Below are positions 60,670 through 64,000 of a DNA stretch of 64,000 nt, piece by piece. A model generated the notes under the pieces. It saw only the letters and a list, made by a program, of their open reading frames with translations, did not search any database and was not told the DNA's origin. Position 1 is the stretch's first letter; each line of letters begins with the position of its first letter. The stretch is from NCBI GenBank assembly GCA_947581865.1, contig CANPWA010000005.1, positions 86,723-150,722 on the forward strand, read 5' to 3'. This DNA comes from an uncultured Acetatifactor sp. GTDB lineage: Bacteria > Bacillota > Clostridia > Lachnospirales > Lachnospiraceae. Position numbers and translations under genes: made by a program.

Positions 60670-61455
60670 CTAAGGTTTGATCGCTTCCACAAACGCCTCC
60701 GTCACCGTCTGCATCTCGCTATAGATAAAATCCGTCGCCTCCGGCATCATGTGGGCTGTAAAAAACAGCACACTCAGCCCCACGAGGATTTTAAGCTGCA
60801 TGCCCACCGCAAACATATTCATCTGCGGGGATACCTTGGCAAGCACGCCCAGGATGGCATTCAGCAGAAGGATCACACAAAAGATCGGCAGCACGATGCG
60901 GAAGCCGATGATCACATAATCACTCAAAAACTGGATGATCACCTGCAGCATGGCATCTCCCCGGTACACGATCCCGCCCACGGGGATCAGCTCAAAGGTG
61001 TCCGCCAGCGCCCCCAGCAGATACCTGTACATTCCCGATGCGATCAGCATCATGGTAAAGGCGTACTGGTAGAGCACACCGGTGATACTCACCTGCTCCC
61101 TGCTGTTGGGATCCATCAGCGTCACCATGGACAGCCCCGTCTCCATATCCGCGATATGCCCGGCAAAGTTGAGGATGGACATACAGATATTGGCGCCAAA
61201 GCCGATCAGCAGCCCTGCCACAGCCTCTTTTAACACCAGAATGGCATAATCCGTCACTGTTTCAAATATAATTGCCTCCGCGGGAGTCAGGGTATGATAC
61301 AACAGCCCTGCCACAAAGACGCTCAGCGCCACCCTCACCCTTGCCGGGGTGTTGTTCATGGAAAAAAAGGGGGCGATAAAGACAAAACAGGACACGCGCA
61401 CCAAGATCAGCAGAAAATACTCTAATTCATATATGGAAAAGGATAAATCTATCAT
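60670..61455 (-). CDS. fliR: Flagellar biosynthesis protein FliR
   Basis: Multi-TM, NTPARVRVALSVFVAGLLY, KEAVAGLLIGFGANI; start at MIDLSFS. Confidence 0.95.
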   Translation of the reverse strand: MIDLSFSIYELEYFLLILVRVSCFVFIAPFFSMNNTPARVRVALSVFVAGLLYHTLTPAEAIIFETVTDYAILVLKEAVAGLLIGFGANICMSILNFAGHIADMETGLSMVTLMDPNSREQVSITGVLYQYAFTMMLIASGMYRYLLGALADTFELIPVGGIVYRGDAMLQVIIQFLSDYVIIGFRIVLPIFCVILLLNAILGVLAKVSPQMNMFAVGMQLKILVGLSVLFFTAHMMPEATDFIYSEMQTVTEAFVEAIKP

Positions 61456-61530
61456 ACCGTCCTCGTCCTTCCCATCCCAAAGCGAGACCGCCCGGCAGCC
61501 GCGCTCACCGGCTACGCCAGGCAATTGCAC

Positions 61531-61803
61531 TCATCGGTGGATATACAGACTGAAATCCTGCCATAACAGCGTGGTAAACTCCGTCATCTTCGTCATCATC
61601 CACCCGCCCATGAGCCCGATGGTCAGAAAGACACAGATGATTTTGGGCACAAAAGTGAGCGTCTGTTCCTGAATGGATGTCATGGTCTGGAAAATACTGA
61701 TCAGCAGCCCGACCGCCAAAGACACAAGCAGAACGGGAAGCGATACCTCAATGATCAAATACAGGGCGTTGTTGGTCATTTCCGTCACTGCATCTATCGT
61801 CAC
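61531..61803 (-). CDS. fliQ: Flagellar biosynthesis protein FliQ
   Basis: LPVLLVSLAVGLLISIFQTMTSIQEQTLTFVPKI; AGGAGG-N7-GTG start. Confidence 0.95.
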   Translation of the reverse strand: MTIDAVTEMTNNALYLIIEVSLPVLLVSLAVGLLISIFQTMTSIQEQTLTFVPKIICVFLTIGLMGGWMMTKMTEFTTLLWQDFSLYIHR

Positions 61804-61817
61804 TGCAATTCCTCCTT

Positions 61818-62801
61818 CTAAACGTAAAAGGTCCTGACGAGCTCTCCGATGATCAGCGCCCATCCGTCCGCCATTACAAACAACAAGATCTTAAAAGGCA
61901 TGGAGATCGTTGTGGGCGGCAGCATCATCATACCCATGCTCATCAGGGTGGACGCCACCACCATATCGATCACGATAAAGGGAATATAGATCATAAAGCC
62001 GATCCAGAACGCCGCGCGCAGCTCGCTGATCATAAAACTGGGCACCAGCACGGAGTTGGGGATGCTGTCAATCTCTCCGTCCCACTCCTGCCCCGATATA
62101 TCCATAAAAAGTTCCACATCCTTGATCTGGGTCTGCGGATACATAAAATCCCTAAGCGGCTTCATCGCCAGCTCCAGCGCCTCCTCCTGCTCGATCTTTC
62201 CCTCGTTGAAGGGCTGGATCGCCTCCTCATTGATCCGGGTAATCGTGGGCTCCATGATAAAAAACGTGAGGATGAGCGCCAGCCCGATCAGGATCTGGTT
62301 GGGCGGCGCAGTCTGCGTGTTCAGCGCCGATCTGGTAAAATGCAGCACGATGATGATCCTCGTAAAAGAGGTCATCATGATGATCAGGATCGGCGCAATC
62401 GCGATCAGGGTCAACGTGATCAGGATGCGCAGTGTGCCGTTTAACTGCCCGTTGTCATCATTGACCGTCAGCGTCAGGCTGTTCACCGTATTCAAATGAT
62501 TCAGCTCCTGGGGAGTCTGGGCTGTTCCCGGAGGATCGATGATCGTAGACCGGGTGGTGTCCCCTGTCAGCTGTCTGTCCTCCGATGCGTAAACCACCAT
62601 CCCGGCAGACAATCCCCCGTGAATACACAATATGCCCACCGTAACCAGCAGGCATATCAAAAGTAAAAAACACTTTAGTAAAGAGCACTTTAGTAAAAAA
62701 CACTTTAGTAAAGAGCACTTTAGTAAAAAGCGCTTTGGCGCTTTTTGCTCTGTCGTTATATCTTTTCCGGCTCGCTGTGCATCAGCCGCTCGCTTGTTCA
62801 T
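61818..62801 (-). CDS. fliP: Flagellar biosynthesis protein FliP with repeat-expanded N-terminus
   Basis: MMTSFTRIIIVLHFTRSALNTQTAPPNQILIGLALILTFFIM; N-terminal KCSLLKCFLLKCSLLKCFLL. Confidence 0.96.
   Translation of the reverse strand: MNKRAADAQRAGKDITTEQKAPKRFLLKCSLLKCFLLKCSLLKCFLLLICLLVTVGILCIHGGLSAGMVVYASEDRQLTGDTTRSTIIDPPGTAQTPQELNHLNTVNSLTLTVNDDNGQLNGTLRILITLTLIAIAPILIIMMTSFTRIIIVLHFTRSALNTQTAPPNQILIGLALILTFFIMEPTITRINEEAIQPFNEGKIEQEEALELAMKPLRDFMYPQTQIKDVELFMDISGQEWDGEIDSIPNSVLVPSFMISELRAAFWIGFMIYIPFIVIDMVVASTLMSMGMMMLPPTTISMPFKILLFVMADGWALIIGELVRTFYV
62671..62730. repeat. 15-bp tandem repeat (4 copies; 30-bp higher-order unit x2) within fliP
   Basis: cactttagtaaagag cactttagtaaaaaa cactttagtaaagag cactttagtaaaaag. 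Confidence 0.95.
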
Positions 62802-62814
62802 TCGTCTCAGTCCT

Positions 62815-63177
62815 TCACTCACTTTGGTCACCGGAATCTTTCCTGATAGATTTCATGAGCAATTCCTTAAAGCCTGTCCCGCCCTTTCCGGCATCCGAAA
62901 GCCGGAGCTGCCCGGCAGGCACTTCCCCTAACAGTGTCACCGTGTCCCTGCATACCGCGATCACCTTGTAGGTCTCCCCCACTCTCAAAAGCTGAATATA
63001 CTTGTTGGCGGCTATCCGGACAGTCTCCACGACCTCAATGTTACAGTTGGCATTCTGCGCCCTCTGATAATTTGCCAGCCATCCGGTCACCCCTGCGGTG
63101 ACGCCAAGCACCACAACAAAGATGATCAGCACAGTGATAAACTGCGTGTAACTTCCTGCGGAAAGGAGCAGCCCCAT
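62815..63177 (-). CDS. fliO: FliO/FliZ-like flagellar biosynthetic protein
   Basis: Single N-terminal TM, NCNIEVVETVRIAANKYIQLLRVGETYKVIAVCRDTVTLL; position between cheY and fliP. Confidence 0.85.
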   Translation of the reverse strand: MGLLLSAGSYTQFITVLIIFVVVLGVTAGVTGWLANYQRAQNANCNIEVVETVRIAANKYIQLLRVGETYKVIAVCRDTVTLLGEVPAGQLRLSDAGKGGTGFKELLMKSIRKDSGDQSE

Positions 63178-63539
63178 CAGCCCACGACCTTCTTTACCGC
63201 CTCGATCACGCGATCCGCCTGAAAGGGCTTTACGATAAAGTCCTTGGCGCCTGCCTGAATGGACTCAATAACCATCGCCTGCTGTCCCATGGCGGAACAC
63301 ATGATCACCATCGCGCCCGAGTCGATCTTCTTGATCTCTTTCAACGCCTGAATGCCATCCATCTCCGGCATGGTGATGTCCATCAGCACCAGATCGGGGT
63401 TGACCTCTTTGTACTTTTCAACAGCCTTAAGCCCGTTCTCTGCCTCTCCGGCAACATTGTAGCCATTCTTGGAGAGAATGTCCTTGATCATCATTCTCAT
63501 AAAAGCTGCGTCGTCACAGATTAAAATATTTTTAGCCAT
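63177..63539 (-). CDS. cheY: Chemotaxis response regulator CheY
   Basis: ILICDDAAFMRMMIKDILSKNGYNVAGEAENG, LVLMDITMPEMDG, FIVKPFQADRV. Confidence 0.96.
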   Translation of the reverse strand: MAKNILICDDAAFMRMMIKDILSKNGYNVAGEAENGLKAVEKYKEVNPDLVLMDITMPEMDGIQALKEIKKIDSGAMVIMCSAMGQQAMVIESIQAGAKDFIVKPFQADRVIEAVKKVVG

Positions 63540-63604
63540 CTTCTTTCCTCCATTGGTTTATGACACTTTCCATTATAGCATGAATGAAACCACTTTGTCA
63601 GCCA

Positions 63605-64000
63605 CTATTTGATAATTTCCGTGACCCTCACGCCAAAGCTCTCCTCAATCACCACAACTTCGCCCCTCGCTACAAACTTACCGTTCACCAGGACATCGAT
63701 CGGCTCGCCTGCTATGCGGTCCAGTTCGATGATGGTTCCCGGCGAAAAATCAAGGATCTCTGAAATGGATTTGCTGGTCCGTCCGAGTTCCACCGTGACC
63801 TCAAGGGGCACATCCATGATCAGCCCTATATTTTCCTGTCCGGCAATTCCGCCCATATCTCCGGTAAAGTTCTGGAACTGGGCAGGCTGTACGTTCACGC
63901 CGGGCTGCATCTGCATACCCATATTCGGCATCATGCCCATCCCCGGAGCCATGCCCTGCATTCCCATGTTCGGCATCATGCCCATCCCCGGAGCCATGCC
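63605..64000 (-). CDS. Flagellar motor switch protein FliY/FliN C-terminal part (5' part beyond the right edge)
   Basis: IMDVPLEVTVELGRTSKSISEILDFSPGTIIELDRIAGEPIDVLVNGKFVARGEVVVIEESFGVRVTEI is the FliN domain; Met/Gly/Pro-rich linker upstream. Confidence 0.94.
   Translation of the reverse strand, partial: GMAPGMGMMPNMGMQGMAPGMGMMPNMGMQMQPGVNVQPAQFQNFTGDMGGIAGQENIGLIMDVPLEVTVELGRTSKSISEILDFSPGTIIELDRIAGEPIDVLVNGKFVARGEVVVIEESFGVRVTEIIK
63923..64000. repeat. 45-bp in-frame tandem repeat in the FliY/FliN linker, continuing past the window
   Basis: attcggcatcatgcccatccccggagccatgcc recurs with a 45-bp offset; encodes (MAPGMGMMPNMGMQG)n. Confidence 0.9.

Noticed and set aside
59523-60680. 385-aa plus-strand ORF opposite flhB
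   Set aside because: Antisense to flhB, no RBS or motifs.
1-64000. CRISPR array, prophage, transposon, tRNA or rRNA genes
   Set aside because: No spaced direct-repeat array, integrase/transposase motifs, or cloverleaf/rRNA sequence recognised by eye; a tRNAscan/Infernal run would be decisive.

Overview
The window reads as a contiguous Firmicutes chromosome segment, probably Lachnospiraceae-like (inferred from gene content and order only). Almost all genes are on the minus strand. I saw no mobile element, CRISPR array or tRNA gene. Blocks in window order: (1) glycosyltransferase (cut by the left edge), O-acetylhomoserine sulfhydrylase, YebC, CNNM/CBS protein, MazF/EndoA toxin, alanine racemase, NAD(P)HX repair enzyme, coiled-coil protein and Rex, with a consensus promoter overlapped by a Rex-box-like site; (2) a divergent ABC-F ATPase; (3) NADP-isocitrate dehydrogenase, a GntR/FCD regulator and an HMGL-like synthase (Re-citrate synthase candidate), with a perfect 40-bp palindrome over the promoter; (4) two BspA-like LRR surface proteins, one ending in a TPKTG sorting signal, next to a class B sortase; (5) a Cys/Gly/Asn-rich duplicated mini-protein plus two small orphan proteins; (6) leuS; (7) secG-rnr-smpB-ssrA(tmRNA); (8) gpmI and a CDF transporter; (9) a six-gene cluster with two paralogous ~810-840 aa solute-binding lipoproteins, two sugar-type ABC permeases, an HlyD-like adaptor and a MacB-periplasmic-domain-like membrane protein, but no ATPase; (10) rpsB-tsf downstream of a large fla/che operon (fliY/N to sigD plus small accessory genes). 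The best candidates for undescribed biology are the hybrid SBP/HlyD/MacB-like cluster, the Cys-rich mini-protein locus, the palindrome-controlled citrate/isocitrate locus, and the recurrent in-frame tandem repeats in the motility operon. All family calls come from reading translations; no searches were run.
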